A stretch of DNA of 64,000 nt from Narthecium ossifragum (GCA_963920575.1 OY986963.1:3510896-3574895), one strand, 5' to 3'; shown: positions 47,291 to 60,000, numbered from the stretch's first letter. Numbers and translations: made by a program. The notes: a model not told the origin generated them from the letters alone.

Positions 47291-47631
47291 CGGATGCAGC
47301 GAGGGCACCGCAATGCCCTTCAAGGCCTTCGCGTCGCGACCCTCTTCGTCGACGCTGTAGCCACAGCCGTCGCCGCCCGCCGGGCGTGCGCAAGGTACTA
47401 TTAATTAATCCTCTACATTCTCCGCCTTTAAACTCTGTGATTACTTAGATGGAAATTAGCACTTAAACCCCCTCAAAATTCGAAATAGCTATAAATATGT
47501 CTTATAATTACCTATTTCGAATTGTAGCAAATAACAGGGAGTATTTTGAAACAGGTGGATGATATGAAGGAAGCTGGGCTCTCAATTCGGAGATGGATCA
47601 GGACTTCACCAGCCAAGAAGGATTGAGCTAT
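47291..47631 (+). pseudogene. Decayed copy of the small membrane-protein gene
   Basis: From GGATGCAGCGAGGGCACCGC onward it matches exon 1, the intron and exon 2 of the gene at 42818-43253 in opposite orientation. The start codon and first 30 codons are gone (LINE junction). Exon 1 has lost single bases (TTCGC-GTCGCG) and most of the GCC repeat, which shifts the frame. Exon 2 (GTGGATGATATG..., ending TGA at 47624) is intact. The shared similarity continues downstream to about 47990, close to the DUO1 start. Confidence 0.88.
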
Positions 47632-48002
47632 AAAGATTTCTTCTTCTTTTTCCTCTTATTTTCTTTGTTCTAATGTAGAAGATTTTCCCGAGAATCAAAA
47701 AGAAAACTTTCTTTTTGGGTATATATTTTCTTTTTTTCCGAAATTTAAGTTCGGTATCCATCATCCAATCCAAGTTTATTAACGGATCCAAATCTTAACG
47801 GATCGGGTGTGCATGGATCCAATCCGCTAGAACCCCTATCGGGTCGCTTTAGCCTTGGTGGGAGTCTGTACGTGGGGAAGTGGGGTAGTGGGTTAGTTAG
47901 CGCCGCGGGAGTGGATTGAATTCAAACATAAACATAAAAAAAATCCCCAGAAAAAAAACGAAGAAGAGAGTATCAAACATCAATTGATAGTGTTGGGGAG
48001 TC
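47632..48002. repeat. DUO1 upstream region, inverted copy at 42436-42815
   Basis: Shared landmarks include AAGTTCGGTATCCATCATCC, GATCCAATCCGCTAGAACCCC, GGGAGTCTGTACGTGGGGAAG and GTGGATTGAATTCAAACATAAAC. The similarity ends in ATCAAACATCAATTGAT (47972-47988), 15 bp before the DUO1 ATG. So the 5' flank of DUO1 exists twice, in opposite orientation. Confidence 0.88.
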
Positions 48003-48602
48003 ATGCAGGGAGGAGGAGGAGGAGGTGGTGGTGGGGATAATGGCAAGGGGGTGGCGATGCGGAAGGGGCCGTGGATGGCGGAGGAGGATGAGATCTTGAT
48101 TGAGTATGTGGGGAAGTACGGGCCTCGTGACTGGAGCTCCATTCGATCCAAAGGACTCTTGCCGAGGACCGGCAAGTCCTGCCGCCTCCGCTGGGTCAAT
48201 AAACTGAAGCCTGACCTCAAAACGTAACGTCGCTGCTCTTCCTCTTGTTCTTCCTTATATATATCGATCATCGTCGATGTCTTCTTTTCTTTGGTGGCAA
48301 ATTTATGCTGCATGTTATGTTTCCTTTAAAATGGGAAGAGGTCTCTATATATTGATTCCCGAGGACTGAATTATGAGAATGAATTCTATGATTAGCTTCC
48401 CTTTTTTTCTCGACAACATATATAAATTCTTTCTTTGATGGTACTTTGGTGTGTGATTTTGTTGGTTGTTGAAGTTTGATAAAGTAGTAGAATGGCTGAA
48501 TGAAATGGTTATGATCTTTTGCAGCAATTAATGGTTGTCCTGTTCTATTTCTTGTCCCTGTCACGATTTGTCTTGTAACTCTGTTTTATCCAGACAAGCT
48601 TC

Positions 48603-48633
<31 letters not shown>

Positions 48634-50180
48634 GGGGATCCTATTCTACTATTTGAGGCAATCTTGCCTGCTGGTGTTTATTTCCTTCAATTTTTTTGTT
48701 GTCCCTGTCACAACTTGTCTTATAGTTCTGTTGTTTCCATAATACCCTCTTCATTCTTTTTTTTGGATCATATTCTTACCATCTGAGCGGATGCTTGCAT
48801 GGTCGGTGTTCATTGATCTTTTGCAATTCCCAACCGCTGCCTTCCATCAGTGACTTGGATTGCTCAGTCCAATTTTAAAATAATAGCATGAATAAAGCAT
48901 ATTTTTCATGCTTTTATATTTGCTTCATTTTATGGACTTGAGGCATTCTATTTTCTTCATTGACACCAAATTTTTTGGGAGATCTAATTACAGTACTCGC
49001 TCTGTTGTATGCGATGAAATTTCCGGATATGTGAAGATGATTGCTTGAAATTGCCTGCTGGCTCTTTCCCATCTCCCTATCTCACCTCACTTTCTCATTT
49101 CAAAGATCATTATCATTCAATATGTGGCAATGATTTAAGCTGAATGTTCTAATGTTAAATTGATGAATCCAATTGTCACCTTTGGCCGGTAATCTTCCTC
49201 TGCATTAGTTAATTCCTAGCAAAGTGTTAGTGATGGAACTTGTCTTTCAATGCATACCTTGCTGATGTTTTGGTCTTTCTACTACTGTGATCATCATATA
49301 AATCAAAATTGAGAAGTGGATGCAAGTTTTCGCCGGAGGAAGAGAAAATTGTGATCGATCTGCAGGCAAGGTTCGGGAACAAGTGGGCGAGGATCGCCAC
49401 ATATCTTACCGGGAGGACAGACAATGATGTGAAGAACTTCTGGAGCACCAGGCAGAAGAGGCTGGCCAGAATCCTGCAAACACCCTTGCCACCCAAATCA
49501 AGCAAGACCCATGGAAAAGCTCCAATCTCTCATGAAATCACCATTAATGTGAGCCTCATTAAGAAAGCATGTTTTTTTAGTTCTCTGCAATCAAGTACAT
49601 GTATATTGTTCTAATTTCTTAGTTCCCCACTCTTTCCTTAAGCTACTGAGATTCTTTGCACACATTTCAGTGTCCCAGGCTTGATCTCATTCCATTTGGA
49701 GAAGAGTCCTGTAATCAGTGCAGCAAGACTTCCTACACTGATAGCTCTGATTCCACAAACCTGATGCAGATGCCTGATATGTTGAGCCAAGACCTGCTCC
49801 ACATGGACACAACCCTTCCCTTGCTTGAACCATCTTTGGAGACGAAACCATGCATATCGACCGTGCCATTGCTGTCGGCACCACTGTCGAACCAGCTCTC
49901 ACAACCACTTCTAGACCTCCCTTTCCTTCCCGAAGGCACAACAGATCTTGTGCCTGTATTCAGTGATTTGAGTTTGCCAGATGAGCTGGCCCGCCAGGAG
50001 AACTCTCAGTGCATGCAGTTCCTTGATGGCTTGCCACTCTATGGACCGGGACTTGGGCAGCATGGCGCTAAAAGGGAAGACGGAAATTCTTGTATGCCTG
50101 AGTGCTTCTTTGAAGACTTACCGGCGGACATGTTCGACTACCTGGATCCACCACCAGCTTCATCCTCATCAGCATGGTGA
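48003..50180 (+). CDS. DUO1: R2R3-MYB transcription factor DUO1 (male germline), 3 exons, 320 aa
   Basis: Exons 48003-48223, 49317-49548 and 49671-50180 join in phase (963 nt). After a Gly-rich start, R2 (residues about 20-70) has RKGPWMAEEDEILIEYVGKY and GPRDWSSIRSKGLLPRTGKS; R3 (about 75-124) has GCKFSPEEEKIVIDLQARFG, NKWARIATYLTGRTDNDVKN and FWSTRQKRLARIL. The wording RDWSSIRSKGLL, GCKFS and the C-terminal FFEDLPADMFDYLDP match DUO1 (Arabidopsis MYB125, FLDDFPADMFDQVDP) rather than GAMYB or other MYBs. DUO1 is required for division of the generative cell and activates sperm-cell genes. The C-terminal third is acidic and likely activating. Intron 1 (1,093 bp) carries a poly-G run and a tandem duplication. 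The 5' flank is part of an inverted duplication. Confidence 0.92.
48530..48835. repeat. Tandem duplication and poly-G tract in DUO1 intron 1
   Basis: 48535-48690 and 48693-48835 are diverged direct copies: TTGTCCCTGTCAC, ACTTGTCTTRTA, TTTTTTTGG..GATC.TATTCT and TGTTYATT recur. Between them lies a T-run followed by about 20 G (48617-48638). The homopolymer may be an assembly approximation. Confidence 0.7.
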
Positions 50181-50897
50181 AATTCCCTCACCAGGATCAC
50201 AAATTTGCTGCGTTGGGAATCTTTCAAACTTGAGCTTGTGTGGCGTTGAGAGAACTGCAGCTTGCTAATCTCCCAATCTGGGCGTGAATTCTTTTTGTGA
50301 CAGCTATTTGTCTGCTTCCAGTAAACCCATGCATGCATGAAAAGACTCATGCAAGAGAGTGGAATGAAGGAACAGAGATCTATTCCTAGAACATTGAACA
50401 ATTGTGTGACTGTTGAGATCTTGAAATGGAAAGACACACAAATGCTCCGTTCACTTTGCTATTAGACGTTAGTATCAAAAACTGGAAGCATTCCTCCTCG
50501 ATTAACAGAACCTGGGATCAAGGATATATACTTTAGCCAAAAGCCAGCGATGACCTTCATAGCAAAACATTAATGTTCAAAAAAATCTCTCTCAATAGGA
50601 GAGCAAAACATCATCAGCAAAATATCTACATCTTCAATGATAAGGCCACTTCTGATGAAAAATTACATTTTCTACCTAAAATTCTAGGTCTGTAAAATTT
50701 ACGAGATACAGATCCAAGTGTAAGAATATCAATAGCATCGACGGTGGCCAATTCTGCGTGAAAGACACCCATTGTGGAAATAACAGACCAAAAAGAAACA
50801 TGGACTGCTGCTAAAAGAAGCTATATATGCAAGTTTGTCTGGTAAACTTCCAGGTCGGTCACATAACTGCACAGTGGGAATGTCTGTCCAATCCAAT
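50181..50897. other. Convergent 3' ends of DUO1 and RhoGAP gene
   Basis: 718 bp between the two stop codons, containing both 3' UTRs. No other feature is recognised. Confidence 0.6.
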
Positions 50898-53800
50898 TCA
50901 CCTCCAGATGGTCTCGTTTGCATCTGTGAATATGGCATTGTGATGTTCAATAAGGCATTGAATAACTTCAATGGCACCATAATCAGGCGTTGAGCCATCA
51001 TCCAATGGAATTTGTGAGGAGGCATCAGAACTGTCATCATCATCTGCTGAGGGAACATAAAAATTTAGAACTAATATTTCCTGTTACTTCGGTATAATAC
51101 TCATTTATTGCAGCCAGGTTTTTTTTTAAAAAAAACTTTTGTAAATACTGTAAAAATATTTTCTAAAATGCATCCAGTCTTAGTAATCAATATCACAAAT
51201 TACAAGTAAACTTATAGTAAATGTTCAAGATGTACGCAGACGCCTGCGGAATCTCTTGCCAAAATTATTGACAATACACAGCCTGAATTTCAGCAAGGAA
51301 ACCATAGCTTCATTATTTGTTGAAGAAGAAAGCATAATTCCAAACTTTGCACCAGTAAAATGATTATGAATTTTTAGAACTATAATTTCCTTACACTGAG
51401 AATTTACAGCATATGGAGCATCCATGGTCCAACAAGTAATTGATATTAGCAAGGAATCCATACAACGTTGCAAATCCAACATATAAAGTTAGTTAACTCA
51501 CGCAAAAGATCGCCCCAGGCGCTAGTGTTGGATGGCTCATCATTGGTCTTAGGAGGAGCCTTTGAAGTATAACTAAGTTGACTGCGGAAATCTTTCCTTG
51601 AGTCATCTTTTTGCCACATTATTACTGGGGCCAGTTCCATGGCAATGCAACGGGCATCCATCTACAATTAGATGATCGATTAAAAGATCAAATGATCAGG
51701 ATCAACCCTCTCATGGGAGCAGCAGATGGGTGCTTACAGTGTAATCCTCAGTCACAAAACATAAATATGAGGAAAAGTAAGCAAACAACTTGATGTCGTT
51801 CATGGCAGGCAGCCCAATGTAAGTAGAGGTAAAACATAGGGGCATTATGTTCCATTTTGTAGGGATGGTTGACGAATAAACATATTGACTGCTAGCCTAA
51901 GTAGATTAGTGACATTGTGTTTATTCACACAAGATAGTGTGGCATTGTACCCGAATTTTATAGACAGCGTAAGTTGATGCTGACATTTTAAGCAACCTAA
52001 AATGCTTTAGTTTGTGCAGCATTTAGTGCAGATGCATGAAATTTTACATTCCAAGTATCAAAAATTGCTATATGATATCTTGTACAATCCATTTGAAAGC
52101 TCCAATAGCAGAAGCATCCCCAAAAATAAAGAGAAAAAATAAGGAAGTATCCATGCTTAATATCGAAATTCATGGTTCCAAGTGTTACAAAAGAAAATCA
52201 TTAGGGTGACAACTGACATGGTATCTAGGGTGACAACTTTGTGTAGCAAGAAAAAGTTTTCGAAGTCTAGTATGAAATGCATAGATGAAATTAAGGTAGC
52301 GAGTTTGAAAGTCCAAATTCAATTGAAAAGACCATAAATAATAAGGTCACATGATCCATATGGCTAAACTCCGCTAGGATGATGTGCAATATCTATGTGA
52401 TTCTGAAGCTTTTTGTTGGAATTAGACAGGAGTCAAAAGAATAGCTGAATAAGGGCACATCTATGCCAGTTTGGAAACCATGACATTCTACACTGGCAGA
52501 TGGCTACATGGATCATCATATAAACAGGCAAAAAGGGCACATTACCTTGTTAACTGATGACTTCTGACTCACGTGAAGCAAGAGAGCAGTGACAAATTCC
52601 AATGTCATGTAATTAACACTAGGAAGCTTCTTCAAAATATTCCTCATCTCATTTATGCTACTTCTTGCATTTCTAATTTCATGGTATAAATCAAATGTGG
52701 TAAGTGGCTCCGGGATGCTAGCAAGATAAAACTTTATTAAAGCTGCCACGTCAATAGGGCTCACACCTTCTGGTAAAGATGCATTCCAATCTGTAACAAA
52801 TTCAAACAGATTATCAATAAGATGAACACCCTCCTACAGGGTTAGACTTAAGTTGAACTTTCAAGAGAACCTACCTTGATTGTATAGTGAAACTAATTGC
52901 CGGATAGTTTTTATATCCCCGTCAAGCTTGAATATACATTCAGTGTGTAATCCTGGCAACATCGTTACTTGGTAATCCGACATTGAGGGATAAACATCAA
53001 CATAGTTTGTGATATATTTCTATCAGGTCACCTGATATAACAAGATAATCCGCACATTTGATCAATACTTGAGGAATAGGCCGTTGCGAGTGTTGTCGTT
53101 GTACAGCAACCTCAATTGGAATGCCAAATACTGATGATACATAGAACACGTCTCAATGGCACTCAAAAATTTCAAAATAGTACATTAATAACTTGTCCAC
53201 AGTAGGCTACGTAAACTTCAAGATGTCTGAATGGAAAATCAAAACAGTCAATAGCAGCTAGGAGTCAAACAGTAGAAACTATATATGGTTCTTCTACAAG
53301 GGCAGTGGTGAATACAGAAACCAGCTAAAACCTGTTTACCAACTTCCCATTTGTTCATATCTTTACTCATCTTTCCTCAATCCAAATTTATACATAAACC
53401 TATACATGTTCTCTCTCTTCCCTTCTCTTTCCTAACTTGATTATCCGACCATGTAAACACAATATCAGTCAAGGGGCTATATGACAATAATCAAGGTTTT
53501 CAAGGTTTCTAGTGTAAATTCAAATTTTTTTAGGGTGATATATGTAAGTCAAACTTTTTCAAGGGGTTATATGTAAATCACCCAAAAAAATAGTACGAAA
53601 TGAAGCATTGAAAATCACTGCCTATGTTTGGATATACAAGAAAAGAACTGGAAAAGGAACAAGAAATGTTCTGCTCAGGTTTGGCTTTGTCGTTCTTGGC
53701 TCAGAATAAGAACAAGCCTTCTCACTTAAATTTGTCCCACCTAGGAGGTGGACTGAGGGAAACAAGCCTTACTTTATCAAGTCACGTTCACAGATATAGA

Positions 53801-55915
53801 ATGGACTCAAAGTGAACGGAATAACTAACACAACAATAACAATTTCCAACAAGAAAATCATTGTTTCCACTGTTCTGGAACAGAAATATGGCATCCAACC
53901 AAGACCATAAGTTGCATGAATTGACCATAAACATGAGGGCCAAATATCCAAACAACAAAAAATTAAGCTTATGACACCAGGTTAACTTCTTGTGATCTCC
54001 TAAAGGAAGAAGTTATTGCTTGTTATGGCTGTTTTCTTTAACCTTACTTATTGGCTTATTAAGGTTCATGAGCAAATTAAATCAACACAAAAAAATGACA
54101 TTATCCCAAAAACTTCTCAAGGAAATCTTCTTTGATGGGATCCAGAACACCAGCATAATTCATACCCAAGGAATTGCATCCAAACTTAGACTAGGCTGTT
54201 TTTATGGTTTAGGTACCTATTTGTTAAACTTTGTTACCAGGACTGGAAACAGTTTGACAGTTTATCAGTTTAAGTGAATTGAAAACAAAGTGAAGCTTTC
54301 CAGAACAGAGTGATGACACTCAAATGAAGTTCCACTGATGAACGTATACTATATAGTATATAGTATATACTCTAGTTATAGCGCTAAGCTCAGATGGAGA
54401 ACGACTAACATAAATCATCTGTTCATAATAGCATAATATGACAAGGGGCTGAAAACATGTTACTGTTGGAGGCAGTCTTGTTAATTAATCGTAAAAAATT
54501 TGGATGAAAGACTAGAATTTATCAACTCTGTACCAGACAAAAGAAAGTGCAAAAGAAACAAAAAACATCTGATGTAGTGCAACTATATCTTCTATACAAT
54601 TTATCCTGACTCATTACTCTAAAAAGGTATTCAGAAAAAAGAGAGTGAAACTCACTGTCATTGCTTGCTACTCCCTGCAAAGTCGAAAGAAAAAGAAATA
54701 TAAGATCCTCCAGGGCTGCAGCTAGATGCAAAATATAAGAACAATAAGTTTTATAGTTCCTTACAAAGCTCATACCTTTTGCCATCTTTCGATGTTGTTC
54801 AAAATAATTTTACTTTTATCTGCAGTCTTCTTTGCTGCCTGAAACAATTTGGGTGACATTTTAGCAAACATAAAAGGATGGAGAAGAATAGATTAATTAG
54901 AAAAATAAGGGAAAAAATAATTGAACATAAATAAAGGAAAATAGAACTCATATTTCTGCACATATAAGAGGATTTATAGAAACATATTTGTTTATTAGTG
55001 TAAAATCAAACGCACACCATTACATGGCACACACTTTAATATGCTGGTTATAGTTTCCTTATTTTCTGTCATGAAGAGAGAAGTTTGGTAGATTGAGCTC
55101 TACCTGATTCTGTATACACTGTAGAATTCAGTTTTATAATGTAGCCTTTCAGCTACTCAACAAACTAGATTCAGATTCATCTAAAATTCTAAACCCCAGA
55201 CACCTTTAAGCAGAAAAAGAACCCTTGAAAGAAGCAAACAATATTCATTTGTCCATAAGTGAACTGCAAAAGTGAAAGCTTTATTTCAGGAACCGTTCAC
55301 TCCACTGTTATGATCTTGATTTCCACACCATGTTCATTGCCAGCATAGCAAACAATCATAATGCTGCTCACAGTGAATTCAAGATTCATTATTTTCTTTT
55401 ATCAGCCATAAAAGAAAAGACTCAATGGCGAAGAAAAACCTGAATCTGATAAAGGTTGAAATAAGATGGAGATCAATGGAATCTTACCTCTCCAACTTTC
55501 ATCTTGCCGACGACTACCTTTTCCTTAGTCTCTTCAATGCCTTTTCTTAAGATCATGCTGGTTGTAGCAGCTGCAGAGATGATCCGCTCCTGCACAGTCT
55601 CTCTAGCTGGTGGCACAGAACGCCGTTGGCGAGATTGCTGTATAAAAGACCACCGACTCTTCATCATCGACCCAACCTTCTCCGCAACATCCACAACATT
55701 CTCGCTCGCATCCTTTGCCACATCTCCCACAAACAACCCTGCTGATTGCCCCGCTTGTTTAAGCTTTACTCCTGTGTTAAAGCATCTAAGTTTGGTCAAA
55801 TGGACAAAATACAGGTATACAAAATCAGATGACCGTAGGAAAGTCTTCAATTACCAGAAGATGAAAAGAATCCACTGGCTTTCTCACGCCAGTGTGGGGA
55901 AACCTCCGACGACAT
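50898..55915 (-). CDS. RhoGAP-fold protein (At5g61530 family), 9 exons, 385 aa
   Basis: Exons 55855-55915, 55488-55771, 54776-54838, 54656-54674, 53032-53130, 52875-52952, 52546-52790, 51502-51661 and 50898-51046 join in phase (1,158 nt). It begins MSSEVSPHWREKASGFFSSS, then GVKLKQAGQSAGLFVGDVAK and a helical N-terminal region. The RhoGAP-like domain is about residues 145-345: FGIPIEVAVQRQ, RPIPQVLIKCADYLVISG, LPEGVSPIDVAALIKFYLAS, IPEPLTTFDLY and YMTLEFVTALLLHVSQKS. The tail ends HNAIFTDANETIWR. RhoGAPs stimulate GTP hydrolysis by ROP GTPases through an arginine finger, normally in GIFR. Here the position reads CIFKLDGD (Lys184), so catalysis is doubtful and the protein may only bind. Exon 4 is a 19-nt microexon. 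Confidence 0.9.
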
Positions 55916-56693
55916 GAGAAGCCTACATAAGACGACACAAACCCTAGATCAATCACCTTAATATGCTACCAATTCACAATAACGCGATAAAACCCTAAAT
56001 CCGATTAAAATCATGATAAACATTTCACAAATTCCAGTCGCCTAAAGGCATCGATCAGAAATGTTATCACCGAAATCAGAACCGATCACTAAACGGCTAT
56101 AGAAAGAAAAAAAAAAAGTTTGAAAATAACGACTATTGATTATAACTCGTATATTTTCCATTCGAATCGCAGAAAAGAATCATCTTGAAACCAAGAATCG
56201 CAAATCGAACCAAAACGATTATTTCACCCGTACTAAAAAACAAACCTTGACAAAACAAAGAATCTGGTACAAATCTCGTAAAATTCGAAGTAGAGCAGCA
56301 ATCGATCGGGGAGCAAATAGAGATAAAATCGCAATTAATCAGATCAAATTAAATCGTAGATAGGTTTAAGAAACACGAAGCTTACCAGAGAGAGGTGGGA
56401 GGGCTTTGGAGAGATTTGGACTTCCACTGGGATTCTGGGCATATACGAGTTGACGGCTAATGGGGTAGAGGCGCCCGGTTGGACGAGGGGCAATAAGGGT
56501 AGCCACGTGGCGATTGTTGAAAGGTAACGGTGTGGACTCTACGCCGTAGTGCGAAGCCTGAGCCAACGAGAATAACGGCTCTGGTGGCATCTACGCCGTC
56601 GGCTTACGCTCGCACTAACGACCAGGAAACGTCTAGAAGAGAAGGCTGTACGTCAGCGTTTGGCACGTGTACTGTGGGTTCTTTTTACATATA
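55916..56693. promoter_or_regulatory. RhoGAP gene 5' UTR and promoter region
   Basis: 55916-56390 looks like transcribed leader, possibly with an intron. 56440-56640 is GC-rich and contains the G-box-like GCCACGTGGC core at 56502-56511 and GGCACGTG at 56662-56669. Exact start not determined. Confidence 0.45.
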
Positions 56694-57059
56694 ATTGGTG
56701 TTTAGGTCCATAGTAATAAAATATTTATTCAAAACTCCATATATATTTTTCTTAAGGTGTTTAGGACCTTGTTGCTTAGCTGTATTTTTTTAATGTCAAA
56801 AATACTCTTAAACTTATTATTCGGGTAGGTGACAGGTGGTTTTATGGGCTCTTAAATTGAAAGGAGATAATGGAGGTGATGGAGAGGCATTAGTGGAGTC
56901 ATTTAAGGAGCATTTATTGGAGAGTGATGGTGGACGGCAGATTTTTTAGGAGAGTGTGTATTGGCAGGAGATAAAGGTGGGAGGAGAGAGAAAAATCTAG
57001 AATAAATGGAAAAGATGGTAGAAAAATCTTGGAAAAATCGTTAGTTATTTTTTATTTTT

Positions 57060-60000
57060 TATCATGAAAAGTAAGTTAGTTTTTATTTTAATAGTTACTT
57101 TTCACACAAAATCATGGAAAGTAAGTTACTTACTTTTCACAAAAATCATGAAAAGTAACTTAGTTTACACACAAAATCATGGAAAGTGTTACTTTCCACG
57201 ATTTCCACCACTGAAATTAAAAAAATTCCTTAAGGGAAATGTAAGGGATCAAAATGCCACAAAAGTCATAGAAAGTAACTTTCCATTTTAGTAGTTAATT
57301 TCCACACAAAATCATGGAAAATAACTTACTTTTCAATTACAAAAAAGTGGAAAGGAACATGTATTATTGACAAATTGATGGAAAGTAACTGATGATGGAA
57401 AGTAACTAGTTACTTCCCATTAGTTCCAATCAGTAGTTACTTTCCTCTAGTTACTTTCGGCTAGATGGAAAGTAACTACTGACAATTTGGTGGAAAGTAA
57501 TTGATGAATAATTTTGTAGAAAGTAACTAGTTACTTTCCATTAGTTTCAAGCACTAGTTTCTTCCCTCTAGTTACTTTCCACTAACTACTGACAATTTGG
57601 TAGAAAGTAACTGATGAATAATTTTGTAGAAAGTAACTAGTTACTTTCCATTAGTTCCAAACACTAGTTCCTTCCCTCTAGTTATTTTCCGCTAGTTGGA
57701 AAGTAACTACCGACAATTTTGTGGAAAGTAACTGATGAATAATTTTGTAGAAAGTAACTAGAGGAAAGTAATTAGTCATTGAAACTAATGGAAAGTAACT
57801 AGTTACTTTCCACCAAATTATTCATCAGTTAATTTCCATCAAATTATCACTAGTTACTTTCCACACTTTTAGTTACTTTTCGCATTTTCAAATTAATTTT
57901 CATGAGTTACTTTCCATATAACTCATGGAAAGTAACTCGTATATTTAATTCCATGAAAAATGATTCATGGAAAATAAGATCAACAATGGGTTTTACAAAG
58001 AATCATGAGTTACTTTCCAATACTTCTAGTTACTTTACGCATTTTCAAATTAGTTTTTATGAGTTACTTTCCACTTATTTGCAAATGTACATGTTACTTT
58101 TCATTTTTTTCCAAATGTACATGTTATTTTCCATTTTTTTTCCAAATNNNNNNNNNNNNNNNNNNNNNNNNNNNNNNNNNNNNNNNNNNNNNNNNNNNNN
58201 NNNNNNNNNNNNNNNNNNNNNNNNNNNNNNNNNNNNNNNNNNNNNNNNNNNNNNNNNNNNNNNNNNNNNNNNNNNNNNNNNNNNNNNNNNNNNNNNNNNN
58301 NNNNNNNNNNNNNNNNNNNNNNNNNNNNNNNNNNNNNNNNNNNNNNNGTGGAAAGTAACTGGTGGAAAGTAACTAGAAGTGGTGGAAAGTAACTGATGAA
58401 TTTGGTGGAAAGTAACTAGTGATAATTTGGTGGAAAGTAACTAGTGATAATTTATTGGAAAGTAACTGATGAATAAAATTCCAACGAAGTGGTGGAAAGT
58501 AACTAGTGATAACTGAGCTTGTGTATGCATGCGGGTCCATCACACATATGTGATTAAAGTCTCTTTACAAGAAGCCCAAAATAATTCTTAATTTGTTTGA
58601 CTAATTTTTGGTGGAAAGTAACTGTTGAATAGTTGTGGAAAGTAACTAGTTATTTTCTATTAATTTCCATCACTAGTTACATTCCTCTAGTTACTTTCCG
58701 CTGGGTGGAAGATAACTATTGACAATTTGGTGGAAAGTAACTTGTTGCTTTCCATTAGTTTAATCACTAGTTACTTTCCGCTAGGTGGAAAGTAACTACT
58801 GACAATTTAGTGGAAAGTAATTGATGAATAATTTGGTTGAAAGTAACTAGTTACTTTACATTAGTTTCAATCTCTAGTTACCCTGAGCGCCGGCGGCCCC
58901 CAGCGCTCTTTTTTTGCAATTGTGTCTCCCATATGTTAATTTTTGCAATTGTCAATCAAAATTTTCACAAAATGATTCTTAATTTGTTTGACTAATTTTT
59001 TACTCAAGTTACTTTCCACAAACCTACAATTGAAAAAAAGTGGAAAGTAACTTCTACAAGTTACTTTCCATAAATGCTGGTGATAGTTACTTTTCAAAAT
59101 CACTAGTTACTTTCCATTAGTTTAAATCACTAGTGACTTTCCGCTAGTCACTTTCCAATATTGGAAAAATACGGTAGTTACTTTCCACAAATACTGGTCA
59201 TAGTTACTTTCCACAATCACTAGTTACTTTCCACAAGAAACTAATTAATTTTCAAACACTAATAACTTTTCACTAGTTATTTCCATAATTTTCAATCACT
59301 AGTAACTATGACTAGTTACTTTCCACATATACCGGTAATAGTTACTTTCCACAATCATTAGTTACTTTCCATAAATACTGGTGATGATTACTTTTCACAA
59401 TCACTAGTTACTTTCCATTAGTTTAAATCACTAGTTACTTTTCGCTAGTCACTTTTCAATATTGGAAAAATATGGTAGTTACTTTTCACAAATACTGGTC
59501 ATAGTTACTTTCCACAATCACTAGTTACTTTCCACAAAAAACTAATTAATTTCCTTAATTTTCAAACACTAATAAGTTCCCACTAGTTATTTCCATAATT
59601 TTCAATCACTAGTAACTATGACTAGTTACTTTCCACATATACTGGTAATAGTTACTTTCTACAATTACTAGTTACTTTTCATAAATGCTGGTCATAGTTA
59701 CTTTCCACAATCACTAGTTACTTTTCACAAAAAACTAATTAATTTCCATAATTTTCAAACACTAATAACTTCCCACTAGTTATTTCCATAATTTTCAATC
59801 ACTAGTAACTATGACTAGTTACTTTCCATATATACTGGTAATAGTTACTTTCCACAATCACTAGTTACTTTCCATAAATGCTGGTGATAGTTACTTTCCA
59901 CAATCACTAGTTATTTTCCATTAGTTTAAATCACTACTTACTTTCCGCTAGTCACTTTCCAATATTGGAAAAATACAGTAGTTACTTTCCACAAAAACTA

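Noticed and set aside
49912..49932. Possible miR159 target site in DUO1 exon 3 (TAGACCTCCCTT... resembles the 5' half of known sites)
   Set aside because: DUO1 is a known miR159 target in Arabidopsis, but the half of this site that would pair with the miRNA seed (TTCCTTCCCG against CAATCCAAA) does not match.
57902..58372. Open reading frames crossing the N gap
   Set aside because: They consist of repeat-array translation plus unknown residues; not coding.
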